A DNA stretch of 64,000 nt from Serratia liquefaciens ATCC 27592 (GTDB lineage: Bacteria; Pseudomonadota; Gammaproteobacteria; Enterobacterales; Enterobacteriaceae), in assembly GCF_000422085.1 (NCBI RefSeq), contig NC_021741.1:1488001-1552000 (forward strand), given 5' to 3'. The stretch's first letter is position 1. Every line of letters starts with the position of its first letter. A program made the translations under genes and the position numbers. Shown here in pieces: positions 47,253 through 58,888 of this stretch. The notes under the pieces are model-generated. The model saw nothing but the letters and a program-made list of their open reading frames with translations, did not search any database and was not told the DNA's origin.

Positions 47253-49130
47253 ATGACCGATGCCTTAATGCCGCTTGCGGCCAACGCCGGGCTATTATTG
47301 CCGCCGCAGCGCGTGCTGTCGGTGCGCGATCTGAGCGTCCAATTTCAACAACAGGGCGATACCGTAGAAGCGGTGCGCAACCTGTCATTTGATCTCGATC
47401 GCGGTGAGACGCTGGCGATCGTCGGTGAATCCGGTTCGGGTAAATCTGTCACCTCTCTGGCATTGATGCGCCTGGTCGAACAGGGCGGCGGCAACATCGT
47501 CAGCGGGACGATGCCCTTTCGTCGGCGTAACGGCGAGGTGCTCGATCTGGCCCACGCACGTCAGGGTACATTACGCACGGTGCGCGGTGCCGATATGGCG
47601 ATGATCTTTCAGGAACCGATGACCTCGCTGAACCCGGTATTCCCGGTAGGGGAACAGATCGCCGAATCTCTGCGCCTGCATCAGGCGATGGATCACCGCG
47701 CCGCCAGACAAGCCGCCTTGCAGATGCTCGATTTGGTGCGCATTCCCGAAGCCAAAGACGTACTTAACCGTTACCCACATCAGCTCTCCGGCGGTATGCG
47801 CCAGCGGGTGATGATCGCCATGGCGCTGTCCTGCAAGCCGGCCTTATTGATTGCCGATGAACCTACCACAGCGCTGGACGTCACCATTCAGGCGCAAATC
47901 CTGCAGCTTATCCGCGTACTGCAGCAGGAAATGCAGATGGGGGTCATTTTTATTACCCACGATATGGGGGTAGTGGCGGAGATAGCCGATCGGGTACTGG
48001 TCATGCGTCAGGGGGAACAGGTGGAGCAGGGGCCGGTGCGCGAACTGTTTGCCGCGCCGCAACAGCCCTACACCCAAGCGCTGCTGGCGGCGGTGCCCAG
48101 GCTGGGATCAATGGCGGAGTTGGACTTCCCGGCGAAATTCCCGTTGCCGAACGGCGCAGACAATGGCGGGCCACAGAATACCGTACCGCCGGGGGCGACG
48201 CCGATCCTGCGGGTAGAAAATCTGGTTACGCGCTTTGACCTACGCAGCGGTATTTTAAATCGCGTCACCCGGCGAGTGCATGCGGTGGAAAACGTCAGTT
48301 TTGATCTCTACCCCGGCGAAACGCTGGGGCTGGTGGGAGAGTCCGGCTGCGGCAAATCCACGACTGGCCGCTCGTTGTTGAAGCTGGTGGACAGCCAGCG
48401 CGGCACCATTACCTTTGACGGTCGTCAAATCAATCAGTTGAAAGGCCCGGCGCTGCAGCACCTGCGGCGGGACATCCAGTTTATCTTCCAGGATCCTTAC
48501 GCCTCGCTCGATCCGCGTCTGACCGTCGGGTTCTCGATCATGGAACCGCTGCTGGTACATAACGTGGCACGTGGCAAGGCGGCACAAGAGCGCGTGGCCT
48601 GGCTGCTGGAACGCGTTGGGCTTAAACCAGAGCATGCGCGTCGTTATCCGCATGAGTTTTCCGGCGGCCAGCGGCAGCGAATCTGCATTGCGCGCGCGTT
48701 GGCGCTTAATCCCAAGGTAGTGATCGCTGACGAATCGGTGTCGGCGCTCGACGTGTCGATTCAGGCGCAGATCGTCAATCTGCTGCTCGATCTGCAGCGT
48801 GAGTTCGGCATCGCCTTTTTGTTTATCTCGCACGATATGGCGGTAGTAGAGCGCATCAGCCACCGCGTAGCGGTGATGTATCTCGGGCAGATTGTCGAGA
48901 TTGGCCCGCGTCGGGCGGTGTTTGAGAACCCGCAGCACGCTTACACCCGCAAGCTGATGGCGGCGGTGCCGGTGGCCGATCCTAACCATGCTTATAAACG
49001 CCAGCCGCTGCTGGTCGATGAAATCCCCAGCCCGATCCGCGCGCTGGGCGATGAACCCGTTACCGCACCGCTAGTGCAGGTTGGACCGGGGCATTTTGTC
49101 GCCCGCCATCCGATCGCCGGTGCCTTTTAG
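47253..49130 (+). CDS. gsiA: Glutathione import ATPase GsiA
   Basis: 625 aa with two ABC ATPase domains. Walker A motifs are GESGSGKS (N-terminal half) and GESGCGKS (C-terminal half); signatures [15 protein letters not shown] and [15 protein letters not shown]; Walker [12 protein letters not shown] and [11 protein letters not shown]. Each half ends with an oligopeptide-binding motif ([27 protein letters not shown]). It powers the glutathione ABC importer GsiABCD. CAGGAGGG precedes the start, and it ends one base into the next open frame before gsiB. Confidence 0.95.
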   Translation: MTDALMPLAANAGLLLPPQRVLSVRDLSVQFQQQGDTVEAVRNLSFDLDRGETLAIVGESGSGKSVTSLALMRLVEQGGGNIVSGTMPFRRRNGEVLDLAHARQGTLRTVRGADMAMIFQEPMTSLNPVFPVGEQIAESLRLHQAMDHRAARQAALQMLDLVRIPEAKDVLNRYPHQLSGGMRQRVMIAMALSCKPALLIADEPTTALDVTIQAQILQLIRVLQQEMQMGVIFITHDMGVVAEIADRVLVMRQGEQVEQGPVRELFAAPQQPYTQALLAAVPRLGSMAELDFPAKFPLPNGADNGGPQNTVPPGATPILRVENLVTRFDLRSGILNRVTRRVHAVENVSFDLYPGETLGLVGESGCGKSTTGRSLLKLVDSQRGTITFDGRQINQLKGPALQHLRRDIQFIFQDPYASLDPRLTVGFSIMEPLLVHNVARGKAAQERVAWLLERVGLKPEHARRYPHEFSGGQRQRICIARALALNPKVVIADESVSALDVSIQAQIVNLLLDLQREFGIAFLFISHDMAVVERISHRVAVMYLGQIVEIGPRRAVFENPQHAYTRKLMAAVPVADPNHAYKRQPLLVDEIPSPIRALGDEPVTAPLVQVGPGHFVARHPIAGAF

Positions 49131-49153
49131 TGACCTCAGGAGAGACAAGCACC

Positions 49154-50692
49154 ATGAAGCACTCATTCAAACGTAAGGCATTAGCGGGCGCCGTGCTGCT
49201 GGCGGCCGCGGTCGCCGGCCCAGCCTGGGCTGCGAAAGATGCGGTGATCGCCGTCGCGTCCAATTTCACCACGCTTGATCCGTATGACGCCAACGATACG
49301 CTGTCGCAGGCGGTGGCCAAATCCTTCTATCAGGGCCTGTTCGGTTTCGATAAAGACATGAAACTGGTGAACGTGCTGGCGGACAGCTATGAGGTGAGCA
49401 AAGACGGCCTGACTTACACCCTCAAGCTGCATCCGGGAGTGAAATTCCATGACGGCACCGAGTTTAACGCCGAAGCGGTGAAGGTGAACCTGGATCGCGC
49501 CAGCAACCCGGACAATCACCTCAAGCGCTACAACCTGTTCAAAATGATCGACAAAACCGAAGTGGTGGACGCCAATACGGTGAAGATCGTGCTGAAAGCG
49601 CCATTCTCGGCCTTTATCAACAACCTGGCGCACCCGGCGGCGGTGATCATTTCGCCGGCCGCGCTGAAGCAGTACGGCAAAGAGATTGGTTTCCACCCGG
49701 TGGGGACCGGCCCTTATCAGTTCGTGACCTGGAACCAGACCGATTTCGTCAAGGTGAAAAAGTTTGACGGTTACTGGAAACAGGGGCTGCCGAAGCTCGA
49801 CAGCATCACCTGGCGCCCGGTCGTGGATAACAATACCCGCGCTGCCATGCTGCAGACCGGTGAGGCGACCTTTGCCTTCCCGATCCCGTATGAGCAGGCC
49901 AAGGTATTGGAAGGCAATGCCAAGCTCGATTTGGTGGCCGCGCCGTCGATCCTGCAGCGTTATATCAGCCTGAACGTGACTCAAAAGCCATTCGATAACC
50001 TGAAAGTGCGTCAGGCGTTGAACTACGCCATCAATAAAGACGCGCTGATCAAGGTCGCGTTCTCCGGCTACGCCGTTCCGGCGGAAGGCCCGGTGCCGCC
50101 AGCGATCGATTTTGCCACCCGTTACCAGCCTTGGCCTTATGATCCGGCCAAGGCGCGCGAACTGCTTAAAGAGGCCGGTTATCCTAACGGTTTCACCACC
50201 ACCCTGTGGTCGTCTCATAACCACAGCACCGCGCAGAAAGTGCTGCAGTTTGCCCAGCAGCAGTTGGCGCAGGTTGGCGTGAAAGTGACGGTGACGGCGA
50301 TGGATGCCGGTCAGCGTGCGGCCCAGGTGGAAAGCGTTGGGGTGAAAGACACCGGCGTGCGTATGTTCTACACCGGTTGGTCAGCATCAACCGGTGAAGC
50401 GGACTGGGCCTTATCACCGCTGTTCTCAACCCAGGCTGCGCCGCCGAAGCAGTTCAACACGGCGTTTTACAGTAATCCGCAGGTGGATCAGGATCTGACC
50501 GGCGCGCTGGCGACCACCGACCGTGCCGAGAAGCAGAAACTGTACAAGGACGCGCAGGATCGTATCTGGGCAGATGCGCCATGGATTTTCCTGGCCACCG
50601 AGCGCTTGCTGTCGGCTAACAATAAACAGCTGAGCGGCTTTTACGTGATGCCGGATACCTCGTTCAACTTTGATAATGCCGATCTTAAATAA
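49154..50692 (+). CDS. gsiB: Glutathione-binding periplasmic protein GsiB
   Basis: 512 aa from the ATG at 49154 (CAGGAGAGA upstream). Signal peptide ends GPAWA (about residue 26). Extracellular solute-binding protein family 5: [60 protein letters not shown]. It delivers glutathione to GsiCD. A GC-rich hairpin after the stop may stabilise its message. Confidence 0.95.
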   Translation: MKHSFKRKALAGAVLLAAAVAGPAWAAKDAVIAVASNFTTLDPYDANDTLSQAVAKSFYQGLFGFDKDMKLVNVLADSYEVSKDGLTYTLKLHPGVKFHDGTEFNAEAVKVNLDRASNPDNHLKRYNLFKMIDKTEVVDANTVKIVLKAPFSAFINNLAHPAAVIISPAALKQYGKEIGFHPVGTGPYQFVTWNQTDFVKVKKFDGYWKQGLPKLDSITWRPVVDNNTRAAMLQTGEATFAFPIPYEQAKVLEGNAKLDLVAAPSILQRYISLNVTQKPFDNLKVRQALNYAINKDALIKVAFSGYAVPAEGPVPPAIDFATRYQPWPYDPAKARELLKEAGYPNGFTTTLWSSHNHSTAQKVLQFAQQQLAQVGVKVTVTAMDAGQRAAQVESVGVKDTGVRMFYTGWSASTGEADWALSPLFSTQAAPPKQFNTAFYSNPQVDQDLTGALATTDRAEKQKLYKDAQDRIWADAPWIFLATERLLSANNKQLSGFYVMPDTSFNFDNADLK

Positions 50693-50701
50693 GGCACCGA
50701 T

Positions 50702-50724
50702 CCCCGCTCTCGTGGAGGGCGGGG
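50702..50724 (+). other. Intercistronic hairpin between gsiB and gsiC
   Basis: CCCCGC (50702-50707) pairs with GCGGGG (50719-50724). No T-run. Such hairpins after a binding-protein gene commonly raise its mRNA level relative to the membrane subunits. Confidence 0.5.
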
Positions 50725-50742
50725 TGAAGGGACGCACCCAAG

Positions 50743-51663
50743 ATGCTTAATTATTTTCTTAAACGACTGCTGGGCCTGATCCCGACGCTGCTGATTGTCG
50801 CGGTGTTGGTGTTTTTGTTCGTCCATATGCTGCCCGGCGATCCGGCGCGGCTGGCGGCAGGACCGGAAGCCGACGAAGCGGTAGTACAGCTGGTGCGTAA
50901 GGATCTGGGGCTGGACAAGCCGCTGCCGCAACAGTTCGTGCACTTTTTTGTCAATGCGGTGCGGGGGGATTTCGGAACCTCGATGGTTTCCAAGCGCCCG
51001 GTGAGCGAAGAGATCGGCTCGCGCTTTTTACCGACCCTGTGGCTGACGCTGAGCAGCATGCTGTGGGCGGTGATTTTCGGTATGGGCATCGGCATGGTGT
51101 CGGCCGTGTGGCGCAACCGCTGGCCCGATCGTCTCGGCATGACCCTGGCGGTCTCCGGGATTTCGTTCCCCGCCTTTGCGCTGGGTATGCTGCTGATGCA
51201 GGTGTTTTCCGTCAATCTCGGTTGGTTGCCGACGGTGGGCGCCGACAGTTGGCGGCACTATATTTTGCCTTCCATCACCCTTGGGGCTGCGGTAGCGGCG
51301 GTGATGGCGCGTTTTACCCGCGCTTCGTTTGTTGAGGTGCTGCAGGAAGACTACATGCGTACCGCGCGCGCCAAAGGCGTACGGGAAACCATGGTGGTAG
51401 TGAAACACGGGCTGCGCAACGCGATGATCCCGGTCGTCACCATGATGGGATTGCAGTTTGGCTTCCTGCTCGGTGGCTCGATCGTCGTGGAGAAGGTCTT
51501 CAACTGGCCGGGGTTGGGCAGGCTGCTGGTCGATTCGGTTGAGATGCGTGATTACCCGGTGATCCAGGCCGAAGTCTTGCTGTTCTCGCTGGAGTTTATT
51601 CTGATTAACCTGTTGGTGGACCTGCTGTATGCGGCAATTAACCCGGCAATACGATACAAATGA
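50743..51663 (+). CDS. gsiC: Glutathione transport permease GsiC
   Basis: 306 aa, DppB-type permease with about six membrane helices. Typical N-terminus ([40 protein letters not shown]) and the ATPase-contacting EAA loop ([20 protein letters not shown]). It forms the membrane channel with GsiD. Confidence 0.95.
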   Translation: MLNYFLKRLLGLIPTLLIVAVLVFLFVHMLPGDPARLAAGPEADEAVVQLVRKDLGLDKPLPQQFVHFFVNAVRGDFGTSMVSKRPVSEEIGSRFLPTLWLTLSSMLWAVIFGMGIGMVSAVWRNRWPDRLGMTLAVSGISFPAFALGMLLMQVFSVNLGWLPTVGADSWRHYILPSITLGAAVAAVMARFTRASFVEVLQEDYMRTARAKGVRETMVVVKHGLRNAMIPVVTMMGLQFGFLLGGSIVVEKVFNWPGLGRLLVDSVEMRDYPVIQAEVLLFSLEFILINLLVDLLYAAINPAIRYK

Positions 51664-51672
51664 GGGCGCTGC

Positions 51673-52581
51673 ATGATTAAGCATTGGCGACGCGACGCCG
51701 CACTGAAGGCGATGCCGACAATCGATCCTAACGCAGTACGAACGCCGTGGCATGAATTCTGGCGGCGTTTCCGTCAGCAACGCGTGGCGCTGGTCGCTGC
51801 GCTATTGGTGTTACTGTTGGTGGTTGCTGCGCTGCTGGCACCCTACCTGGTTCCCTTTGACGCGGAAAATTATTTTGATTACGACCGCCTGAACGAAGGG
51901 CCTTCGCTGATGCATTGGCTGGGGGTGGATTCGCTGGGGCGGGACATTTTCAGCCGCATTCTGATGGGGACCCGTATTTCGCTGGCCGCCGGGGTGTTCT
52001 CGGTGCTGGTGGGTGGGCTGATCGGTACGCTGCTGGGGCTGCTGGCGGGCTATTACGAAGGCTGGTGGGATCGCATTACCATGCGTATCTGTGATGTGCT
52101 GTTCGCCTTTCCGGGCATTCTGCTGGCGATCGGCGTGGTGGCGATTATGGGCAGCGGCATGGCCAACGTGATTATCGCCGTGGCCATTTTCAGCATACCG
52201 GCATTCGCCCGATTGGTACGGGGCAACACCCTGGTGTTGAAGCATCTGACCTACATCGAGTCGGCACGCAGCATTGGCGCGTCAGACTGGACCATTATCA
52301 TGCGGCATATTCTGCCGGGGACAATTTCGTCGATTGTGGTGTATTTTACCCTGCGTATCGGTACTTCAATCATCACCGCCGCCAGCCTGTCGTTCCTCGG
52401 GCTGGGTGCCCAGCCGCCAACGCCGGAATGGGGCGCGATGCTCAATGAAGCGCGGGCGGATATGGTGATCGCGCCGCATGTCGCGATTTTCCCGAGTCTG
52501 GCAATATTCATCACGGTGTTGGCGTTTAACCTGCTGGGGGATGGCTTGCGCGATGCGTTGGATCCGAAGTTGAAGGGATAA
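51673..52581 (+). CDS. gsiD: Glutathione transport permease GsiD
   Basis: 302 aa, DppC-type permease. Six membrane helices; [20 protein letters not shown] and the EAA loop [20 protein letters not shown] are visible. Last gene of the iaaA-gsiABCD operon. Only 27 bases separate its stop from the small frameshifted membrane-protein gene, which has its own strong ribosome binding site and may be read on the same transcript. Confidence 0.95.
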   Translation: MIKHWRRDAALKAMPTIDPNAVRTPWHEFWRRFRQQRVALVAALLVLLLVVAALLAPYLVPFDAENYFDYDRLNEGPSLMHWLGVDSLGRDIFSRILMGTRISLAAGVFSVLVGGLIGTLLGLLAGYYEGWWDRITMRICDVLFAFPGILLAIGVVAIMGSGMANVIIAVAIFSIPAFARLVRGNTLVLKHLTYIESARSIGASDWTIIMRHILPGTISSIVVYFTLRIGTSIITAASLSFLGLGAQPPTPEWGAMLNEARADMVIAPHVAIFPSLAIFITVLAFNLLGDGLRDALDPKLKG

Positions 52582-52608
52582 CCGTTTTTTAGTCCAAAGG
52601 AGCTGGCT

Positions 52609-52835
52609 ATGAGCCATATCAGTAAAAAGGGAATTAAAACAGGCATGCTGATTTACATCATCACCTATCTGGGGGGCTCAGCCTGGTACGCAATTCGTCG
52701 CTTCTGGTAGCCTACCCCGATATCAGCTATGTCGATGTGGTTATTGGTCTACTGGTGTATTTTGGTATCTGGAAGGTCTGTAACCTGATGCAAGCTTTTT
52801 ACCGCTGGTATAACGGCATCGAGAATGTTTCATGA
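52609..52835 (+). pseudogene. Small membrane protein, immunity-like, frameshifted in a G tract
   Basis: An ATG at 52609 follows AAGGAG (52597-52602). As written the frame stops at 52710 after 33 residues (MSHISKKGIKTGML...). At 52671-52676 there are six G; with seven the frame runs on to the TGA at 52833 and gives 75 aa with two hydrophobic segments and the tail ISYVDVVIGLLVYFGIWKV, FYRWYNGIENVS. This tail is clearly related to the protein at 53456-53647 (shared SYVD, FG, K-V, FY-W-NG-E pattern). It thus looks like a second bacteriocin immunity protein, either broken, recently mutated or misread. Confidence 0.65.
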
Positions 52836-53096
52836 TCTTTAGCGTGAGAGAAGGCTAACGTACCGGATAAGATGAATTTATCTCAAGGTTAATACGCTAA
52901 GTTTTTAGTGTTCTATTAAATTGAGTCTTTTAGTGTTGTCGGTTAATAACCGAAGAATACATGATTAACCTATTGCTCTCGTCACGTTTTTACTAAATAA
53001 AATTTGTATTTTACTTTCGCAATTATATTATCACTATGGTTGCCCAATATGTTTGTTTGTGAGGATTTAATAACTTTAATTCATGGAGTGAATAAT
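52836..53096. promoter_or_regulatory. AT-rich promoter region of the putative microcin gene
   Basis: Distinctly richer in A/T than the flanking gsi and frm genes, with no gene. It contains a small CGGTT-AAT-AACCG hairpin (52940-52952) and many T/A runs. The composition suggests recent acquisition. No specific regulator site (for example a Fur box) was recognised. Confidence 0.45.
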
Positions 53097-53429
53097 ATGG
53101 CTATTCGTGAGTTAACATCACAGGATCTTGATCTAATTTCTGGCGGAAACGCTGACTCCGGTTATGAAGGTCGGGGGGATGGCTGTGGTCACTATGGTGG
53201 AGCACCGAATACCTGCGCGAACCAAGTGGGGAGTAAAATTATTCTGGGTGCGATCGGGGGAGCGATACGAAGGCCAGGTCATCCGGCCTTAATGGTGGTT
53301 GGTGCTATTATGGGGGGAATGAAGGCGGCAATATCCTGTAAGGATAATAACCCGCAAAGAGGGGGGCGGCAGGATGCTTTGGGTGGAAATAATAGCCCTA
53401 ATAGTGTGAATGGTCAGTGCCGTTGGTAA
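53097..53429 (+). CDS. Putative class II microcin precursor with double-glycine leader
   Basis: 110 aa from the ATG at 53097 (GGAG eight bases upstream); the longer frame from 53004 is rejected because it would hide the leader. The first 17 residues, MAIRELTSQDLDLISGG, are a typical double-glycine leader (REL..., hydrophobic positions, GG cleavage). The 93-residue mature part has four Cys (mature positions 13, 23, 64, 91), a Gly-rich membrane-active stretch (GSKIILGAIGGAIRR, VVGAIMGGMKAA) and a hydrophilic C-terminus ending QCRW. This resembles microcins V, L and N in layout, without recognisable identity in the mature part. A small membrane protein follows after 26 bases. Three six-G tracts lie in the gene, so the C-terminus depends on correct base calls. 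Confidence 0.72.
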   Translation: MAIRELTSQDLDLISGGNADSGYEGRGDGCGHYGGAPNTCANQVGSKIILGAIGGAIRRPGHPALMVVGAIMGGMKAAISCKDNNPQRGGRQDALGGNNSPNSVNGQCRW

Positions 53430-53455
53430 TATCCACCGCATCAATGGAATATCAA

Positions 53456-53647
53456 ATGAAAGATGTTATATATGTCGCTTTATGGATATGGATATCATTT
53501 GATTTAATTCAATACTCTTCACTGGCCATTATGAAACCTCATAATAGCTATGTGGATATTGCCGTGGCGGTTTTCGCCTTTTTTGGCGTGAAGGCGGTAC
53601 TGACTTCTGTTGAGAATTTTTATTATTGGTTTAATGGCCGGGAATAA
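53456..53647 (+). CDS. Putative microcin immunity protein, small membrane protein
   Basis: 63 aa from the ATG at 53456 (GGA upstream; the ATG at 53444 and a GTG at 53417 are in-frame alternatives). Two hydrophobic segments (about 3-24 and 34-52) and a short polar end (NFYYWFNGRE). It follows the putative microcin by 26 bases and precedes a strong terminator, the usual place of an immunity gene. It is a paralogue of the frameshifted protein at 52609-52835. No known immunity family is recognised by eye. Confidence 0.6.
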   Translation: MKDVIYVALWIWISFDLIQYSSLAIMKPHNSYVDIAVAVFAFFGVKAVLTSVENFYYWFNGRE

Positions 53648-53654
53648 GCAGTCG

Positions 53655-53705
53655 CCGTAATAAGTGCTTGCGATAGCGATTATCGCAAGCACTGTTACGG
53701 TTTTA
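53655..53705. terminator. Terminator closing the microcin locus
   Basis: AGTGCTTGCGATA (53663-53675) pairs perfectly with TATCGCAAGCACT (53681-53693), extended by CCGTAA/TTACGG outside, then TTTTAT. It lies between the immunity candidate and convergent fghA. Confidence 0.92.
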
Positions 53706-53708
53706 TGA

Positions 53709-54551
53709 TCAGCGGAACAGATGTTCGGCGTGGAAGCGCAGATGGTCTTCGATAAAGCTGGCGATGGTAAAGTAGCTGTGATCGTAGCCCGGCTGAATGC
53801 GCAGGATCAGCGGCCAGTCGCGCTGGCGTGCCAGCTCGGCCAGTTTTGCCGGCTGCAGTTGATCTGCCAGGAACTGATCGTCGTCACCTTGGTCCACCAA
53901 TACCGGCATTTTTTCCGCGCCGTTGGCCAGCAGGTGGCAACTGTCATACTGCAGCCACTGGCTTTCGTCGTCGCCCAAATAGGCGGCAAAGGCTTTACGT
54001 CCCCAGGGCACCTGACAGGGATTGACGATCGGCGCAAACGCCGATACCGACCGGAAGCGCTGGGGATTGCGGAACGCCATCATCAGTGCGCCGTGGCCGC
54101 CCATGGAATGGCCGAAAATCGACTGGCGCTCGCTGACGCTGAAATGCTGGTTGATCAACGCCGGCAGCTCATCGCTAATGTAGTCGTACATGCGAAAATG
54201 CTTGTCCCACGGTGCTTGGGTGGCATTCAGATAGAAGCCTGCGCCCTGGCCCAAATCGTAGCCTTCATCATTCGGCACATCGTCGCCGCGCGGGCTGGTG
54301 TCGGCCATCACCAATACCAGTCCCAGCTCGGCGGCGATACGCTGCGCACCGGCCTTCAGCGTGAAGTTTTCGTCATTGCAGGTCAGCCCCGACAGCCAGT
54401 ACAGCACCGGCGGCGGGTTATCATCGCGCGGTGGCGGCAGATAGATGCTGAAAGTCATGTTGCAATTCAGGCTCTGCGCCGCATGGCGGTAACGCTGTTG
54501 CCAGCCGCCAAACATGCGGTGCTCTTCGAGAAGTTCTAATGACAAGGTCAT
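53709..54551 (-). CDS. fghA: S-formylglutathione hydrolase
   Basis: 280 aa, esterase D family alpha/beta-hydrolase. Nucleophile Ser in [11 protein letters not shown]; the family blocks [20 protein letters not shown] and [20 protein letters not shown]; catalytic His near [17 protein letters not shown]. It hydrolyses S-formylglutathione to formate and glutathione, the second step of formaldehyde detoxification. It lies 14 bases downstream of frmA in one operon. The E. coli homologues are FrmB and YeiG. Confidence 0.93.
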   Translation of the reverse strand: MTLSLELLEEHRMFGGWQQRYRHAAQSLNCNMTFSIYLPPPRDDNPPPVLYWLSGLTCNDENFTLKAGAQRIAAELGLVLVMADTSPRGDDVPNDEGYDLGQGAGFYLNATQAPWDKHFRMYDYISDELPALINQHFSVSERQSIFGHSMGGHGALMMAFRNPQRFRSVSAFAPIVNPCQVPWGRKAFAAYLGDDESQWLQYDSCHLLANGAEKMPVLVDQGDDDQFLADQLQPAKLAELARQRDWPLILRIQPGYDHSYFTIASFIEDHLRFHAEHLFR

Positions 54552-54565
54552 CTCTGCCTCCTGGC

Positions 54566-56639
<2,074 letters not shown>

Positions 56640-56746
56640 TATCTTCTCTTTTCGTGATGAACTTGATGAGTATTATTCAGTTTTTGTGAGTGTAATACTG
56701 CTGCATGATACTGGCAACTTTCTTTTAACAGTATGGATAACTCTAC

Positions 56747-57904
56747 ATGGCCTTAAGAATTGCCCTGAGCGGTTTTATCGCGTTGATCGTTGCCATGGGG
56801 ATTGGCCGCTTCGCCTTTACCCCGCAGGTGCCGCTGATGATTGCTGAGCATCAGTTTACTCTGACCGGCGCCGGATTGGTGGCGGCCATCAACTATCTGG
56901 GCTACCTGTGCGGCGCTTACGATGCCATGCGTGCCAGCCGACACGTGGAACGTCGGCTGTGGTTGGGCGTGTGGGGGGCGGTGATCTTGACGCTGCTTTC
57001 CGCCTGGGTACAGGGGGAGTGGTGGCACGGTGCGGTGCGTTTCTTCATCGGGTGGGCTAGCGGTTGGTCGATGGTACTGGTGGCGGCCTGGACCAACGAA
57101 CGGTTGGCACACTATGGCCGACCGGCGCTCAGCGCGGCGGTGTTTGCCGGCCCGGGAGCCGGAATTTTTATCAGCGGCATGCTGGCGGTGGGGATCCACA
57201 GTCTGGCGTTGACCGCGTCACAGGCCTGGCTGGTCTACGGCGTACTGGCGCTGGTATTGATTGGCGCGATCAGCATTAATCTGCCGAAGACCGGCGAATT
57301 GCATCGTCCTGACGTGGCGCCTGAGCCATTGTTGTTGACCCCGGCGCTGAAACGTCTGGTGTGGAGCTACAGTCTCGCAGGCTTTGGTTATATTCTGCCG
57401 GCCACTTTTTTGTCGCAAATGGCCGCGGCGCGCTTTCCCGGCAGCCTGTTCGCGCAATTTGTCTGGCCGATCTTTGGTGGGGCGGCGGTGCTGGGGATTG
57501 TCATCGGTATTCTGACCCGTCACCGGCTGACTACTCAAACCCGGCTGGCTATCACCCTGTGGGTACAGGCATTGGGGGTGTTAAGCGCGGAAATCGTACC
57601 GGGAGTTGCCGGCTTGGCACTGGGCGCGTTGCTGACCGGTGGCGGCTTCCTCAGCGTGGTGCAGCTGTCGATTCAGCATGGCCGTGAGTTGGCACCCAAC
57701 CATGCCCGTTATATGGCGGGACTGCTGACCACCGGTTATGCGATTGGCCAACTGGTTGGTCCGACGCTGTCGGCGTTGTCTACCGCATTGACTCACCGAC
57801 TGGAACCGGCATTGTACGTGGCCGTGGCGGCGCTGATTGTGGCCGGTCTGCTGGTGGTCAATACGTCGGCGCGCGAGCTGGCGCGAAAACCGATGGCGCA
57901 GTGA
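56747..57904 (+). CDS. YbfB/YjiJ-family MFS transporter
   Basis: 385 aa with about 12 membrane helices. The opening (GFIALIVAMGIGRFAFTPQV PLMI region) and NYLGYLCGAYDAMRASR are typical of the YbfB/YjiJ family. The substrate is unknown. It is divergent from the LysR gene, with a 107-base gap where the regulator should bind. Confidence 0.87.
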   Translation: MALRIALSGFIALIVAMGIGRFAFTPQVPLMIAEHQFTLTGAGLVAAINYLGYLCGAYDAMRASRHVERRLWLGVWGAVILTLLSAWVQGEWWHGAVRFFIGWASGWSMVLVAAWTNERLAHYGRPALSAAVFAGPGAGIFISGMLAVGIHSLALTASQAWLVYGVLALVLIGAISINLPKTGELHRPDVAPEPLLLTPALKRLVWSYSLAGFGYILPATFLSQMAAARFPGSLFAQFVWPIFGGAAVLGIVIGILTRHRLTTQTRLAITLWVQALGVLSAEIVPGVAGLALGALLTGGGFLSVVQLSIQHGRELAPNHARYMAGLLTTGYAIGQLVGPTLSALSTALTHRLEPALYVAVAALIVAGLLVVNTSARELARKPMAQ

Positions 57905-58151
57905 TTAAATTCCGTACAAAAAAAGTGGAATAGCCGCAGCTGGCCTGATTGTGCTAAATGCGAATATTTCACCTGCGGATGAAACACAATCACTGGATAA
58001 TCCCCTCGCTCTCATCTAGAGTGGGGGCAAAATCTTGACTGGGTTCACGTTATCAACTGCGGAAACGTCTGTCGTCAGGAGAGTATGCAATTCATCCCTC
58101 TGCTCGGTAAAACAGCCGGATGGGTGAGTTCAAGTCCGTTGGAGAGAAGAA

Positions 58152-58820
58152 ATGACATCATCATTAAGTAAAGAAGCTGCATTGGTTCACGCGGCGCTCG
58201 AAGAGCGCGGTCTGGAAACTCCGTTGCGCGGCGAAGTGCTGGATCGCGAAACGCGTAAACGTCGTATTAAAGAGCACATGACCGAAATCATGCAGCTGCT
58301 TAATCTCGATCTGTCCGACGACAGCCTGGCGGAAACCCCGCACCGCATCGCCAAAATGTATGTCGATGAGATTTTCTCCGGCCTGGACTACGCCAACTTC
58401 CCAAAAATCACCGTCATTGAAAATAAGATGAAGGTGGATGAAATGGTGACGGTGCGTGATATCACCCTGACCAGCACCTGCGAACACCATTTCGTCACCA
58501 TCGATGGCAAGGCGACCGTTGCCTACATTCCCAAGGATGCGGTGATTGGGCTGTCGAAAATCAACCGTATCGTGCAGTTCTTCTCCCAGCGCCCACAGGT
58601 GCAGGAGCGCTTAACTCAGCAGATCCTGGTGGCATTGCAAACCTTGCTGGGCACCAATAATGTGGCGGTATCAATTGATGCGGTCCATTATTGTGTTAAG
58701 GCGCGCGGTATCCGTGACGCGACCAGCGCCACCACCACGACCTCTCTGGGCGGGCTGTTCAAGTCCAGCCAGAACACCCGTCAGGAATTCCTGCGCGCGG
58801 TGCGCCATCACCAGTCGTGA
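58152..58820 (+). CDS. folE: GTP cyclohydrolase I
   Basis: 222 aa, the E. coli length. Zinc and active-site residues are in [20 protein letters not shown] and [20 protein letters not shown]. It opens the tetrahydrofolate pathway by converting GTP to dihydroneopterin triphosphate. GGAG precedes the start. A terminator follows, before yeiB, as in the E. coli order folE-yeiB-galS. Confidence 0.96.
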   Translation: MTSSLSKEAALVHAALEERGLETPLRGEVLDRETRKRRIKEHMTEIMQLLNLDLSDDSLAETPHRIAKMYVDEIFSGLDYANFPKITVIENKMKVDEMVTVRDITLTSTCEHHFVTIDGKATVAYIPKDAVIGLSKINRIVQFFSQRPQVQERLTQQILVALQTLLGTNNVAVSIDAVHYCVKARGIRDATSATTTTSLGGLFKSSQNTRQEFLRAVRHHQS

Positions 58821-58840
58821 TGGGTCGCTAGAATGGTAAC

Positions 58841-58863
58841 AGGCGCCTGCGGGCGCCTTTTTA
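58841..58863 (+). terminator. Terminator of folE
   Basis: AGGCGCC (58841-58847) pairs with GGCGCCT (58852-58858), followed by a T-run, 20 bases past the folE stop. Confidence 0.9.
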
Positions 58864-58888
58864 ATGAGCGGAATACAGCGATAAAATA

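Noticed and set aside
46256..47284. 342-codon open frame on the minus strand
   Set aside because: Antisense to iaaA; composition is the mirror of the real gene and no family features are seen.
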